A DNA stretch of 64,000 nucleotides from Lachnospiraceae bacterium JLR.KK008 (GTDB lineage Bacteria > Bacillota > Clostridia > Lachnospirales > Lachnospiraceae), in assembly GCA_037015955.1 (NCBI GenBank), contig CP143548.1:1326001-1390000 (forward strand), given 5' to 3'. Below are positions 34,633-43,711 of this stretch, one piece after another. The stretch's first letter is position 1, and every line of letters begins with the position of its first letter. The translations under genes were made by a program, and so were the position numbers. The notes below the pieces were generated by a model, which searched no databases, had not been told where the DNA came from, and saw nothing but the letters and a program-made list of their open reading frames with translations.

Positions 34633-34665
34633 AAAAAAATCGAAGGAATAAAATCCCTTCGATTT
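34633..34665 (-). terminator. Terminator of the nitroreductase gene
   Basis: AAATCGAAGG and CCTTCGATTT pair around a nine-base loop, and on the minus strand a run of Ts follows. It sits six bases after the nitroreductase stop. Confidence 0.85.
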
Positions 34666-34670
34666 ATGTA

Positions 34671-35213
34671 TTATTGTTGATAGGATACGAGATCGGCCAC
34701 AGGCTTTCTTTTTGGCGCTGCCGGGACTTCATCCGGGTATCCGATCGGGATCAAAGCGACAAGCTCCCTGTCCTCAGGGATTGCCAGCAGATCAGCGACA
34801 ACTTCCCCGTCGAAGATTCCTACAATTACGGAACCGATCCCCTGTTCATATGCGGCGAGACAGAAAGCCTCGGAAGCAATGCCGGCATCGAACATCTGCC
34901 ATGTGTCACCACGCGGCGTTGTAAATGACCCGTCCCGCTCATAGCCGCATCTGTTTTTGATCACGGTGACGGCGATCAGCATGGGAGCATTCTGAATGAT
35001 AACTCCATTGTTCGGAAATGTGGAAGTACATTCCCTGCCGATCCTGTCTTTTAACGCGCTTTCAACGGCAATGTAGCGGACAATCTGTGTATGCTTCCAG
35101 CTGGGAGCATAAGACGCGGTCTCAATGACCTCCTCAAGGAGCTGGTGATCAATCGTGGTATCTTTGAATTTACGGATGCTTCTGCGTCCTTTGATACATT
35201 CTTTTGCAGTCAC
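34671..35213 (-). CDS. Nitroreductase family protein
   Basis: FMN-dependent NAD(P)H oxidoreductase of 180 residues. RRSIRKFKD near the start is the FMN-contact motif, ASYAPSWKHTQ follows, and LAAYEQGIGSVIVG and IPIGYPDE lie toward the C-terminus. It starts with GTG after AGGAGG with seven bases between. The physiological substrate is unknown; such enzymes reduce quinones, flavins or nitro compounds. It is monocistronic. Confidence 0.9.
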   Translation of the reverse strand: MTAKECIKGRRSIRKFKDTTIDHQLLEEVIETASYAPSWKHTQIVRYIAVESALKDRIGRECTSTFPNNGVIIQNAPMLIAVTVIKNRCGYERDGSFTTPRGDTWQMFDAGIASEAFCLAAYEQGIGSVIVGIFDGEVVADLLAIPEDRELVALIPIGYPDEVPAAPKRKPVADLVSYQQ

Positions 35214-35251
35214 TTTGAATCCTCCTTTTCTGATTTACTGATACTTATGCT

Positions 35252-35280
35252 ATCATATCATATACCCCCTTTTCTTTCAA
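35252..35280 (-). promoter_or_regulatory. Promoter of the nitroreductase gene
   Basis: On the minus strand TTGAAA (35280-35275) and TATGAT (35257-35252) are 17 bases apart, about 40 bases upstream of the GTG start. Confidence 0.65.
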
Positions 35281-35360
35281 TGAAAATCTGTTATAATATG
35301 TGTTGCTACCTTCAGGGCATGTGTCCTTTTGGTCACTGAGGGCAGCAATGCGGGAGGTGG

Positions 35361-36704
35361 ATGATGGAACTGGATATGACGAAGGGAAAACCTTCGATGC
35401 TGATCATTAAGTTTATATTTCCTCTGATCATCGGCAATATTTTTCAGCAGTTGTATAACATGGCAGATACAATTATCGTCGGACAGTTTGTGGGTGTACA
35501 GGCGTTGGCGGCAGTGGGCGCGACCGGGACGATCATGTTTCTCATCCTTGGTTTTATGCAGGGATTGACGACCGGGTTTACGGTGTTGACCTCCCAGCGT
35601 TTCGGCGCGGGGGATATGGAGGGAATGAAAAAGAGCGTGGCGATGGCGGCGCTGTTATCAGTGCTTTTTACGATCGTTATGACCACAGTCAGCGTGGCGG
35701 GCATGGGCGGGCTGCTGCGTCTGATGCGGACACCGGAGGATATTTTCATGATGTCGAAGACATATATCGTCATTATCTGTGTCGGTATGGGTTGCACGAT
35801 ACTCTACAATCTGATGGCCAGTATTCTGCGTGCGGTGGGCAACAGTAAGGTACCGCTCTTTTTTCTGATCATCGCTGCGATCACGAATATCGTACTGGAT
35901 CTTGTGTTTGTTCTCTTTTTCCATATGGGTGTGGCGGGAGCCGCCTGGGCGACTGTGGTTTCACAGGGACTATCGGGCCTGCTCTGTATCTTTTATGTAG
36001 CGAGAAAGGTGGACATTTTGAAATTAAGGAAGGACCATTTCCGGCCGGATTTTCACCTGATGGGTGTGGAGCTCTCCGTCGGTCTGCCGATGGCGGTCCA
36101 GTTTTCAATCACGGCAGTGGGGACGATCATGGTGCAGGTGGCGCTGAATATGCTCGGCTCTGTGGCGGTGGCAGCCTATACGGCGGCTTCCAAAGTGGAA
36201 CAGCTTGTGACCCAGCCGTTTGTCGCCATGGGGATGACGATGGCTACCTATGCGGGACAAAACAGAGGGATCAACGCCTACGAGCGGATCAGGCAGGGTG
36301 TCAGGTATGCCGTACTTCTGACTACCGCTTACGCCCTTTTTGTCTTTGCACTGACGATGTTACTGCGTCATTATCTGATTGCTCTGTTCGTCTCCGATCA
36401 TCTGCAGCAGATAGAGACTTATGCTACGATCTATCTGTTCCTGTGCGGCACCTCCTATACGATGCTGGGTATGATTTTTATTTATCGCAATGTGCTGCAA
36501 TGCTGCGGTTTTGCGCTGATCCCTACGCTTGGCGGTGTGGTGGAACTCGTGAGCCGGGCTGTGGTGGCGGTCACTGCGGCCTGTCATCAGAGCTTTGAGG
36601 GCGTGTGCCTTGCCAATATGAGCGCCTGGATTACGACCAGTTTCTTTTTATGGCTGTCTTATATGATTATCTTCCGTAAAGTCGTCAGGCAGGGTCATTT
36701 CTGA
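35361..36704 (+). CDS. MATE family efflux transporter
   Basis: Polytopic exporter of 447 residues with about 12 hydrophobic helices in two halves. Landmarks include PLIIGNIFQQLYNMADTIIVG in the first helix and LYNLMASILRAVGNSK near residue 150, both typical of the NorM/DinF-like MATE family. GGGAGGTGG precedes the ATG pair at 35361 and 35364. A TATAAT at 35292-35297 may be its -10 but the -35 is weak. Substrates are not predictable. The last ten bases overlap the end of the next, convergent gene. Confidence 0.92.
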   Translation: MMELDMTKGKPSMLIIKFIFPLIIGNIFQQLYNMADTIIVGQFVGVQALAAVGATGTIMFLILGFMQGLTTGFTVLTSQRFGAGDMEGMKKSVAMAALLSVLFTIVMTTVSVAGMGGLLRLMRTPEDIFMMSKTYIVIICVGMGCTILYNLMASILRAVGNSKVPLFFLIIAAITNIVLDLVFVLFFHMGVAGAAWATVVSQGLSGLLCIFYVARKVDILKLRKDHFRPDFHLMGVELSVGLPMAVQFSITAVGTIMVQVALNMLGSVAVAAYTAASKVEQLVTQPFVAMGMTMATYAGQNRGINAYERIRQGVRYAVLLTTAYALFVFALTMLLRHYLIALFVSDHLQQIETYATIYLFLCGTSYTMLGMIFIYRNVLQCCGFALIPTLGGVVELVSRAVVAVTAACHQSFEGVCLANMSAWITTSFFLWLSYMIIFRKVVRQGHF

Positions 36705-37108
36705 CCGGCTGTTGTCGCATTGCCGGACAGAAGCCGTTCAAAGAGAAGACCGGAGCAGAACCAGAGCGGCGCATAGTCGAGCCGGATCAGTTTTCTGATA
36801 TGAAAGCGGGAGCGCTCATAGTTCCAGGGACAGAGGTCTTTTCGGGAGAGCAGGATACCGGTTGTGTACTCGGCGGTAAAGATGCAGGTCATGTATATGA
36901 GTCCACGGCAGACGGCAGGCAGTTTTCGAATCAGGAGATAAATGGGTCTCAAGAACGCCGCCATACCATAGATAAAGAACATGAAGACGGAAGTATTGCC
37001 GATGCCTGTCCGTTCGCGCCGGCGAAAAGACTGCAGTGAGGTAAAAAGGATTTCAAGGCACCATCCGAGAATGCCACAGTGGATAAAGTCAGTCACTAAT
37101 TTTTTCAT
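36695..37108 (-). CDS. CmpB-like putative ABC transporter permease (small membrane protein)
   Basis: A 137-residue membrane protein with about four hydrophobic segments. The pattern HCGILGWCLEILFTSLQ near the start, then GNTSVFMFFIYGMAAF and a WNYE motif, fits the 'putative ABC-transporter type IV' (CmpB) family common in Firmicutes. Actual function is unknown. It overlaps the MATE gene tail to tail by ten bases, leaving no room for a terminator between them. Confidence 0.65.
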   Translation of the reverse strand: MKKLVTDFIHCGILGWCLEILFTSLQSFRRRERTGIGNTSVFMFFIYGMAAFLRPIYLLIRKLPAVCRGLIYMTCIFTAEYTTGILLSRKDLCPWNYERSRFHIRKLIRLDYAPLWFCSGLLFERLLSGNATTAGQK

Positions 37109-37188
37109 ACGGACAGTATTGCCGGAAACCGGAAAAATATTCCTCAGGATCAGGGGAACGGCGGCTGTCTGACAGGAGGACAGGGGTC

Positions 37189-38532
37189 ATGTGGGAAGCA
37201 TGTATCATGAAATACGAACAGGCAACGGAATACATGGAAAAGCTACAAAACGGCGGTATCGTACTTGGTCTGGACTCTATGAGACGGCTGCTGCGGTCGA
37301 TGGGAGATCCGCAGGACAGCCTGAAGTTTGTCCATATCGCGGGGACGAATGGAAAAGGATCGGTACTCAGTTTTGTCTCATCGATACTTCGGAGCGCCGG
37401 CTATCGAACAGGCAGGTATTGTTCCCCTTCTGTCTTTTCGGCTCTGGAGAAATGGCAGGTGAACGGCAGACCGATTTCAAAGGCGGATTTTGTGAGAGGA
37501 CTGGAGGCCGTGCGTCTGGCAGCAGAGACGCTGGAGGAGCAGGGGCATCCCTATCCGACGCCCTTTGAAGTGGAAACTGCGCTGGCCTTCTGGTATTTCC
37601 GGGAAAAGGGCTGTGAGATCGTAGTCTTGGAGACGGGGATGGGCGGTCTGCTCGACGCCACCAATATCGTAACGACGACAGTGGCTGCCGTGATCACTTC
37701 CGTCAGCAGGGATCACATGGGGATGCTCGGCGATACGCTGGAGGAGATCGCAAGGCAGAAGGCCGGTATTATCAAAAACGGCTGTCAGGTTATCACCGGT
37801 AAACAGGAGCCGTCTGTGATGCAGGTAATCAAGACAGTGTGTGAGGAGAAGGGCGCGGCACTGCGGACAGCCGATCCCGGCGCCGCCTCAAAAGTCCGGT
37901 ATGGGCTGAGGCAGCAGAGCTTTTCTTACGGCGCGTGTGAAAAGCTGAAGATTTCTCTGGCCGGTATCTGCCAGATTGAAAATGCGATCCTGGCCGTGGA
38001 GACTGTGGAGGCGTTGCGGGAAGGCGGATACCGGGTAACGGAGAGGGCGCTGCGCGGGGGGCTGTCGGAGGCCCGGTGGCCGGGCAGGTTTTCCGTCGTC
38101 TCCCAAAAGCCGTATTTTATCGTGGACGGAGCGCATAATATCGACGCTGCGCAAAAATTAAAGGAATCTGTCTTATTTTATTTTACAAATAAAAAGATAA
38201 TTATTATAATAGGAATGTTGAAGGACAAAGAATATGAGAAGATCGTGGAGATGATGGCACCCATCGCGGCGCAGGTCATCACTGTGACAACACCGGATCA
38301 CAAAAGATCTCTTTCGGCCTATGAGCTGGCCGGTGTGGTCAGAACCTGTCATCCACAGGTGACGGCCGCAGACAGTGTGCAGGAGGCGGTAGAGATGGCT
38401 TATCTGCTGGCGGACAGAGACGATGTCATACTGGCGTTCGGTTCTTTGTCTTACTTGGGAGAGCTGTGCAAAATCGCAGAAAACAGAGAGTCGATCAGGA
38501 GAGACACACATGGTAGATCAGGAGAAGATTAA
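37189..38532 (+). CDS. folC: Folylpolyglutamate synthase / dihydrofolate synthase
   Basis: Mur-ligase-type enzyme adding glutamates to folates and possibly making dihydrofolate from dihydropteroate. The 447-residue protein has the P-loop [11 protein letters not shown] near residue 46, then [12 protein letters not shown] and a C-terminal [14 protein letters not shown] nine bases upstream supports the ATG at 37189, though ATG at 37207 fits the family start equally. It heads a folate operon: folC, folE, HD protein, folP, folB-folK. Its 3' end overlaps folE by 23 bases. Confidence 0.95.
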   Translation: MWEACIMKYEQATEYMEKLQNGGIVLGLDSMRRLLRSMGDPQDSLKFVHIAGTNGKGSVLSFVSSILRSAGYRTGRYCSPSVFSALEKWQVNGRPISKADFVRGLEAVRLAAETLEEQGHPYPTPFEVETALAFWYFREKGCEIVVLETGMGGLLDATNIVTTTVAAVITSVSRDHMGMLGDTLEEIARQKAGIIKNGCQVITGKQEPSVMQVIKTVCEEKGAALRTADPGAASKVRYGLRQQSFSYGACEKLKISLAGICQIENAILAVETVEALREGGYRVTERALRGGLSEARWPGRFSVVSQKPYFIVDGAHNIDAAQKLKESVLFYFTNKKIIIIIGMLKDKEYEKIVEMMAPIAAQVITVTTPDHKRSLSAYELAGVVRTCHPQVTAADSVQEAVEMAYLLADRDDVILAFGSLSYLGELCKIAENRESIRRDTHGRSGED

Positions 38533-39067
38533 AGAGGCGGTAAAGTTGCTGCTGGAGGGAATTGGGGAAGATCCTTCCAGGGAGGGACTGGCGGAGACCC
38601 CGGAACGGATTGCGAAGATGTATGAAGAGATCTTTGGCGGGATGGAGGAAGATGCAGGCAGTCATCTGTCCAGACAGTTTTCCGTGAGCAACAATGAGAT
38701 GGTGCTGGAAAAAGACATCGTATTTTATTCCATGTGTGAACATCACCTGCTGCCCTTTTATGGCAAGGCGCATGTGGCGTATATTCCGGACGGATATGTG
38801 GTTGGGCTTTCCAAGCTGGCGCGGACAGTGGAAGTCTATGCCAGACGGCCGCAGATACAGGAACGTCTGACGGCGCAGATCGCAGATGCGGTCATAGATG
38901 AACTGAAACCGCAGGGCGTCATGGTACTGCTGGAGGCGGAACATATGTGCATGACGATGCGGGGAATCAAAAAACCGGGCAGCAGGACGGTGACGGTTGT
39001 CACAAGGGGAATTTTTCGGGAGAGACCGGAATTGCAAAATCAATTTATGGCATATATGATGAGGTGA
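38510..39067 (+). CDS. folE: GTP cyclohydrolase I
   Basis: Converts GTP to dihydroneopterin triphosphate. The 185-residue protein has [18 protein letters not shown] with Cys and two His of the zinc site, and [13 protein letters not shown] with the remaining cysteine. The start at 38510 follows AGGAGAG by six bases and lies inside the end of folC. The open frame extends upstream only as a shadow of folC. The HD-domain gene starts four bases after its stop. Confidence 0.96.
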   Translation: MVDQEKIKEAVKLLLEGIGEDPSREGLAETPERIAKMYEEIFGGMEEDAGSHLSRQFSVSNNEMVLEKDIVFYSMCEHHLLPFYGKAHVAYIPDGYVVGLSKLARTVEVYARRPQIQERLTAQIADAVIDELKPQGVMVLLEAEHMCMTMRGIKKPGSRTVTVVTRGIFRERPELQNQFMAYMMR

Positions 39068-39071
39068 GAAA

Positions 39072-39554
39072 ATGAAACGCATCGACAAAGTATTGACCCA
39101 TGAGTTATTCAAAGAGTATATGGAAAAGATATACGAGTGTGAGTATAACAGGATTTTTTGCAGGCATAATATGGAGCATTTTCTTTCTGTGGCCAGGATT
39201 GCACAGATATTGAATCTCAAGCATAAGCTGAAGATTGACAAGGCCTGTGTCTATGCGGCGGCGCTGCTTCATGACATCGGCAGATTCAAACAATATGAGG
39301 ACGGTACACCACACGATAAGGCCAGCGCCGCCCTGGCACTGAAGATTTTGCGTGACTGCGGATATGACGATGCGGAGACGGATATGATCATCGAGGCGAT
39401 TCGCAATCACAGGAATGGGGAGATCAGGGAGGAAAAGAGTCTGCGTGGTATTCTGTACCGTGCGGATAAACTGAGCCGCAGCTGTTTTGCCTGTCCGGTG
39501 GAGCGGGAGTGTGGCAGAAAAGAGGAGAAGAAAAACAGGGCGCTTCGTTATTAA
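39072..39554 (+). CDS. HD domain-containing hydrolase in the folate operon
   Basis: A 160-residue metal-dependent phosphohydrolase. The HD signature is complete: His36 (NMEHFL), His67-Asp68 (LLHDIGRF), His113 (RNHRNG) and Asp132 (RADKLSR). Cysteines at 138, 141 and 147 (CFACPVEREC) may add a metal site. It lies between folE and folP, just where dihydroneopterin triphosphate must lose its phosphates before FolB. No Nudix FolQ is in the operon, so this protein is a candidate for that step; that is inference. HD proteins of this type are often just annotated as hydrolases. Confidence 0.78.
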   Translation: MKRIDKVLTHELFKEYMEKIYECEYNRIFCRHNMEHFLSVARIAQILNLKHKLKIDKACVYAAALLHDIGRFKQYEDGTPHDKASAALALKILRDCGYDDAETDMIIEAIRNHRNGEIREEKSLRGILYRADKLSRSCFACPVERECGRKEEKKNRALRY

Positions 39555-39613
39555 CCACAAAAAGCATCTGCGCTGCGGATACTATCATAAATCAAAAGAA
39601 AAGGAGAAAGGTT

Positions 39614-40432
39614 ATGAGAATTGGCAAAAAAGAGTTTCAGGTACCGGGGCATACATATGTGATGGGAATCTTAAATGTGACACCGGATTCGTTTTCGGAC
39701 GGCGGTAAATTTAATGATCCCGATCAGGCACTTTTCCGTGTGGAGCAGATGATAGCGGAAGGGGTGGATCTGATCGATCTGGGCGGAGAGTCTACGAAGC
39801 CGGGTACCGATTATGGAGCGCTTACCCCCGGGGAAGAGACGGAGCGGGTCGTACCTGTGATCGAGAAAATCAGGGAAAGATTTGATATCCCGCTGTCTCT
39901 GGACACTTATCACAGCGAGACAGCGAAGGCAGGTATCGCTGCTGGTGTGGATATGATCAATGACGTCTGGGGACTGAAGTTTGATCCGCAGATGGCGAAG
40001 GTCATCGCCGAGGCCGGAGTTGCCTGCTGTCTGATGCACAACAGGAAAGAAGCGGTCTACGACAATTTTATCAACGATGTGACTTCGGACCTGGCAGAAT
40101 GTATCCGTCTGGCGGAGGAAGCGGGCATTGCTGACAATAAGATCATATTGGACGCCGGTATCGGGTTTGGGAAGACATATGAACAAAATCTGAGACTGTT
40201 GAACGTATTGGAAGAGTTTCATATGTTTGGCTATCCTGTCTTACTGGGGGCGTCCAGAAAGTCTGTGATCGGAGATACGCTGCAGCTTCCGGTGGATGAG
40301 CGGCTGGAGGGAACGATTGCGACTTCGGTCGTTGCGGCGATGAAGGGTTGTTCCTTTGTCCGTGTCCATGATGTTAAAGCAAATGTGCGTGCACTGAAGA
40401 TGACGGAGGCAATCTTACATGCCGGGAAATAA
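39614..40432 (+). CDS. folP: Dihydropteroate synthase
   Basis: Joins hydroxymethyl-dihydropterin pyrophosphate to p-aminobenzoate; the sulfonamide target. The 272-residue protein has GILNVTPDSFSDGG near residue 14, DLGGESTKPG, INDVWG, DAGIGFGKT and a C-terminal RVHDV, all standard. The start at 39614 follows AAGGAG. folB-folK begins 14 bases before its stop. Confidence 0.96.
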   Translation: MRIGKKEFQVPGHTYVMGILNVTPDSFSDGGKFNDPDQALFRVEQMIAEGVDLIDLGGESTKPGTDYGALTPGEETERVVPVIEKIRERFDIPLSLDTYHSETAKAGIAAGVDMINDVWGLKFDPQMAKVIAEAGVACCLMHNRKEAVYDNFINDVTSDLAECIRLAEEAGIADNKIILDAGIGFGKTYEQNLRLLNVLEEFHMFGYPVLLGASRKSVIGDTLQLPVDERLEGTIATSVVAAMKGCSFVRVHDVKANVRALKMTEAILHAGK

Positions 40433-41273
40433 TATTGGCTGGTATGGGAAAAAGGAAGACAGAATCCGTATTGAGGGACTGGAAGTCTATGCTCATCACG
40501 GAGTATTTCCCGAAGAGACGAAGCTCGGACAGAAGTTTTATGTCAATGTGGTACTGTATACCGATACCCGGTCTGCAGGGAGACAGGATGACCTTCATCT
40601 GTCCACGGACTATGGAGCCGTCTGTCAGTGGATTCATGCTTTTCTGACAGAGCATACGTTCCGTCTTCTGGAAGCGGCCACGGAGCATCTGGCGGAAGGT
40701 CTGCTGCTGGCGTTCCCTTTGATTGCGGCATTGGATCTGGAGATCCGAAAGCCCTCGGCGCCGATTCCCCTGCCGTTTTCCTCTGTCTCTGTGTCGGTCA
40801 CGAGAGGATGGAAACGAGCCGTCGTTGCCTGTGGTTCCAATCTGGGAGAGAAAGAAACATATCTGAGAGAAGCGGCCGAAAAGATCGGAAGCAATGAAAA
40901 ATGCCGCCTTCTGGAGCAGGCGGATCTGATCGTGACAGCGCCCTACGGCGGTGTGGAACAGGATGATTTTTTAAATGGGGCATTCTTGGTTGAGACATTA
41001 TATGAACCGGAAGAACTGCTTGCCTTTCTGAACGGGCTGGAGGCGGAGGCGGGCAGGGAGAGACTTGTGCACTGGGGGCCGAGGACGCTGGATCTGGATC
41101 TTATCTTTTATGAGGACCGGGTCATACATACGGAAAAACTGACAGTACCGCATCCGGACATGCACAACAGAGATTTTGTACTCACACCTCTGGCTCAGAT
41201 CGTGCCGGAGTGGGTGCATCCGGTCTTTCGGAAGACCGTTGCCGAGCTGCTGGAACTGCTGAGGCGGGACTGA
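40419..41273 (+). CDS. folB-folK: Fusion: dihydroneopterin aldolase (FolB) - hydroxymethyldihydropterin pyrophosphokinase (FolK)
   Basis: Residues about 14-125 are FolB (LEVYAHHGVFPEE, then DYGAVCQWI and LEIRKPSAPIP). Residues about 132-284 are FolK (VVACGSNLGEKETYL, NGAFLVET, WGPRTLDLDLIFY and VPHPDMHNRDFVL). The fusion carries out consecutive steps and is known in Firmicutes. The start at 40419 lies inside the end of folP with GGAGG nine bases upstream. With folE, the HD protein, folP and folC, the window holds nearly the whole pterin branch; p-aminobenzoate synthesis is not here. Confidence 0.94.
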   Translation: MPGNNIGWYGKKEDRIRIEGLEVYAHHGVFPEETKLGQKFYVNVVLYTDTRSAGRQDDLHLSTDYGAVCQWIHAFLTEHTFRLLEAATEHLAEGLLLAFPLIAALDLEIRKPSAPIPLPFSSVSVSVTRGWKRAVVACGSNLGEKETYLREAAEKIGSNEKCRLLEQADLIVTAPYGGVEQDDFLNGAFLVETLYEPEELLAFLNGLEAEAGRERLVHWGPRTLDLDLIFYEDRVIHTEKLTVPHPDMHNRDFVLTPLAQIVPEWVHPVFRKTVAELLELLRRD

Positions 41274-41310
41274 GAGACAGGAAATGGTGTGACGGGAGAA
41301 TAATGGGACT

Positions 41311-41343
41311 TGTGGAAGTCAGTTGGTTCATCTGACTTCCACA
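41311..41343. other. Perfect 12-bp inverted repeat at the folBK / DUF5050 convergence
   Basis: TGTGGAAGTCAG (41311-41322) and CTGACTTCCACA (41332-41343) pair perfectly around a nine-base loop. One arm contains the last codons and stop region of the minus-strand gene. No T tract follows on either strand, so it is a strong hairpin of uncertain role, perhaps a transcript end-protector for both genes. Confidence 0.6.
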
Positions 41344-42353
41344 GCATCTTCTGCGGCTATAAAGGTACTCACCTGTACCGGTCCGTTGACAGGCGTGCGG
41401 TATACGGGGATCGGTTCATCATAAAGGTTGAAATAGACATATCTGGAAGTAATGTTAATGTTTTCATAGATGCCCTGAGATACGACTTCTTCGCCGCTTC
41501 CGTCGATCCGGATGCGTTTCAGTGCCGGTTCTCTGGCGTCACTTTTCTGATAGTAGATCATATCTCCGGCTACGTTGAAGAAATCCAGTCTGTCATTCGT
41601 CAGCACTTCCGCGGTCTGTGTGGAAAGACTGTAGCGGCACAGCCTGTAATCGGAAGAAATATCCATGTAATAGACATAATCGCCCTCTACGACCGGATTG
41701 TATACATTACCGGGATAGATGACGGAAATCCCATTGTTGTCCGCATCCAGCGCATAGAGATAGTGATCGCCCTGTGTGCCTCCGAAATAGATGCGGCCAT
41801 CCTGCACACTGGCAGGGTTGATGACATAATCAGCGATCTCTTCATAATTTTGTTTGTCAATATCGATACGGCACAGAGAGGTGCCTTTTTTTGTGCTGTA
41901 AGACTGATAGAAAACGGTGTTGTCCACGAGGGAGAGGGAAGGAACCGGAACCCGTTTTAAACAGAGAGAGGACTTTCCATTTTTCTTGCAGCGGTAGAGC
42001 CCGTCAATACGGAACATGGAGGCAAAGTTATCGGACCCTCCGGTAGAACTCTGATAATAATAGAGATAATTGCCGGCTGCGTTCAGGGAACTGACTCTGG
42101 CATCGGACAGTTTTACAATCTCTGTCTCATCAGGATTCATCGAATAGAGAGTGTAGTTGTCATAGGCATTTGCAAAATAGACTTTATTTTCGTCTTCGCA
42201 GAACAGACCGCCGTTGTTCAGGTTGCCGGCCGTATTTCCCACCGTTCCTGCAGGGTTTTCCGGGACTCGCTTGGAGAGTATGGATAAGCTGAACAACACG
42301 GCAAAAACAGTGAAAGTAATGAATAAAAGTAAAAATGTTCTGAATTTTTTCAT
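41328..42353 (-). CDS. DUF5050 beta-propeller-like membrane-anchored protein
   Basis: A 341-residue protein with an N-terminal signal anchor (MKKFRTFLLLFITFTVF) and an extracellular region of repeated short beta-strand units (for example KVYFANAYDNYTLYSM, NYLYYYQSS, GDYVYYMDISSDYRLCRYS). These Tyr-rich YxxYY-type blades fit DUF5050, a beta-propeller-like domain frequent in clostridial cell-surface proteins. Function is unknown. AGAGG sits five bases before the ATG. It is transcribed toward the folate operon and away from pheA. Confidence 0.78.
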   Translation of the reverse strand: MKKFRTFLLLFITFTVFAVLFSLSILSKRVPENPAGTVGNTAGNLNNGGLFCEDENKVYFANAYDNYTLYSMNPDETEIVKLSDARVSSLNAAGNYLYYYQSSTGGSDNFASMFRIDGLYRCKKNGKSSLCLKRVPVPSLSLVDNTVFYQSYSTKKGTSLCRIDIDKQNYEEIADYVINPASVQDGRIYFGGTQGDHYLYALDADNNGISVIYPGNVYNPVVEGDYVYYMDISSDYRLCRYSLSTQTAEVLTNDRLDFFNVAGDMIYYQKSDAREPALKRIRIDGSGEEVVSQGIYENINITSRYVYFNLYDEPIPVYRTPVNGPVQVSTFIAAEDAVEVR

Positions 42354-42498
42354 GACAGCCTCTTTTCTGATTGCTAAAAAATATGATCGGATACGGAGGG
42401 AATCTTTATGAGATTCCGAACTCTGCGTTTAAAATTATTGTAACGATTTTAGGAATGTTACGCAATATCTTTCTGCAAGATTTTCTGCCTCAGGCTGC

Positions 42499-42527
42499 TT
42501 GCACGGGCGATGGAATTGTTATAAGAT
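42499..42527 (+). promoter_or_regulatory. Promoter of pheA
   Basis: TTGCAC (42499-42504) and TAAGAT (42522-42527) are 17 bases apart, 30 bases before the start. The leader is too short for a T-box. The rest of the gap back to 42354 shows only AT-rich sequence. Confidence 0.5.
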
Positions 42528-42556
42528 ATTTGTGAAAAAACGGAAAAAGAAGGGAC

Positions 42557-43690
42557 ATGAAAGATATGGATTTGAGCGAACTGAGACAGGGAATCGACGA
42601 GATAGACAGGCAGATCGTGGAGTTGTATGAAAGACGCATGGAAATATCCAGGCAGGTGGCGGATTATAAAATCAGTACGGGGAAAAAGGTATTTGATAAG
42701 GCGAGGGAAGAAGAGAAGCTGCGGACTGTCCGGGCGATGACGCATAATGCGTTCAACAGCCATGGCATCGAAGAACTGTTTGAGCAGATCATGTCCATGA
42801 GCCGTAAACTGCAATACCAGATGCTCACAGAAAAGGGAAGCCTGGGAAAACTGCCTTTCATCGGTGTCGATGACCTGGAGTCGGAGACGGCGAGAGTCGT
42901 ATTCCAGGGAGCGGAGGGGGCCTATTCGCAGGCGGCGATGCAGCGCTATTTCGGCGATCAGGTCAACAGCTTTCATGTCGATACATTTCGGGATGCCATG
43001 AGCGCCATTGACGAGGGCAGTGCAGACTTTGCGGTGCTGCCGATCGAAAATTCCACGGCAGGTATCGTCAGCGAGATCTATGATCTGCTTGTGGAATTCG
43101 AAAATTATATTGTGGGAGAACAGATCATCCGGATCGAACACTGTCTGCTTGGCCTGCCCGGAGCCTGTGAGGACGGGATCAGAACTGTATTTTCCCATCC
43201 GCAGTCGCTGATGCAGAGTGCCAGATACCTGGCGGAAAAGGACTGGAAACAGATCAGTATGCCGAACAATGCTTTTGCGGCAAGAAAAGTGGCGCAGGAG
43301 GGGGACCGCAGTCAGGCGGCCATCGCTTCCGAACATGCGGCCAAGATATACGGACTGGAACTGTTAAAAAAAGGAGTCAATCAGTCGGACAGCAATTCCA
43401 CGAGATTTATTATTGTCACGAATCAGAAAATCTTTAAAAAAGACGCGGATAAAGTAAGTATCTGTTTTGAAGTGCCACATAAGAGCGGCTCGCTCTACCA
43501 TATGCTGTCCCATTTTATCTATAACAATCTCAATCTTTCCAAGATTGAAAGCCGGCCGATCGAGGATCGCAACTGGGAATACCGTTTCTTTGTCGACTTC
43601 GAAGGCAATCTGGCGGACAGTGCGGTGAAAAACGCACTGCGCGGACTGCGGGATGAGGCAAGAAATATGAAAATACTGGGGAATTATTAG
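42557..43690 (+). CDS. pheA: Bifunctional chorismate mutase / prephenate dehydratase
   Basis: Makes phenylpyruvate from chorismate. Residues about 1-85 are an AroQ-type chorismate mutase (LRQGIDEIDRQIVELYERRM), 113-290 the dehydratase (FQGAEGAYSQAAM, ENSTAGIVSEIYD, then NSTRFIIV), and the C-terminus an ACT domain for feedback by phenylalanine (GSLYHMLSHF and SKIESRPI). The 377-residue length is normal. AAGGGAC precedes the ATG. The DUF815 gene follows 21 bases later. Confidence 0.95.
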   Translation: MKDMDLSELRQGIDEIDRQIVELYERRMEISRQVADYKISTGKKVFDKAREEEKLRTVRAMTHNAFNSHGIEELFEQIMSMSRKLQYQMLTEKGSLGKLPFIGVDDLESETARVVFQGAEGAYSQAAMQRYFGDQVNSFHVDTFRDAMSAIDEGSADFAVLPIENSTAGIVSEIYDLLVEFENYIVGEQIIRIEHCLLGLPGACEDGIRTVFSHPQSLMQSARYLAEKDWKQISMPNNAFAARKVAQEGDRSQAAIASEHAAKIYGLELLKKGVNQSDSNSTRFIIVTNQKIFKKDADKVSICFEVPHKSGSLYHMLSHFIYNNLNLSKIESRPIEDRNWEYRFFVDFEGNLADSAVKNALRGLRDEARNMKILGNY

Positions 43691-43711
43691 GAGAAAGATG
43701 AGGGTGTTGTC

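Noticed and set aside
35298-35360. Riboswitch-like hairpin (CCTTCAG / CTGAGGG) before the MATE gene
   Set aside because: A single weak stem with no match to a guanidine, preQ1 or yybP-ykoY motif that I recognise.
42354-42556. T-box leader before pheA
   Set aside because: The distance from the likely promoter to the start is about 30 bases and the T-box core sequence is absent.
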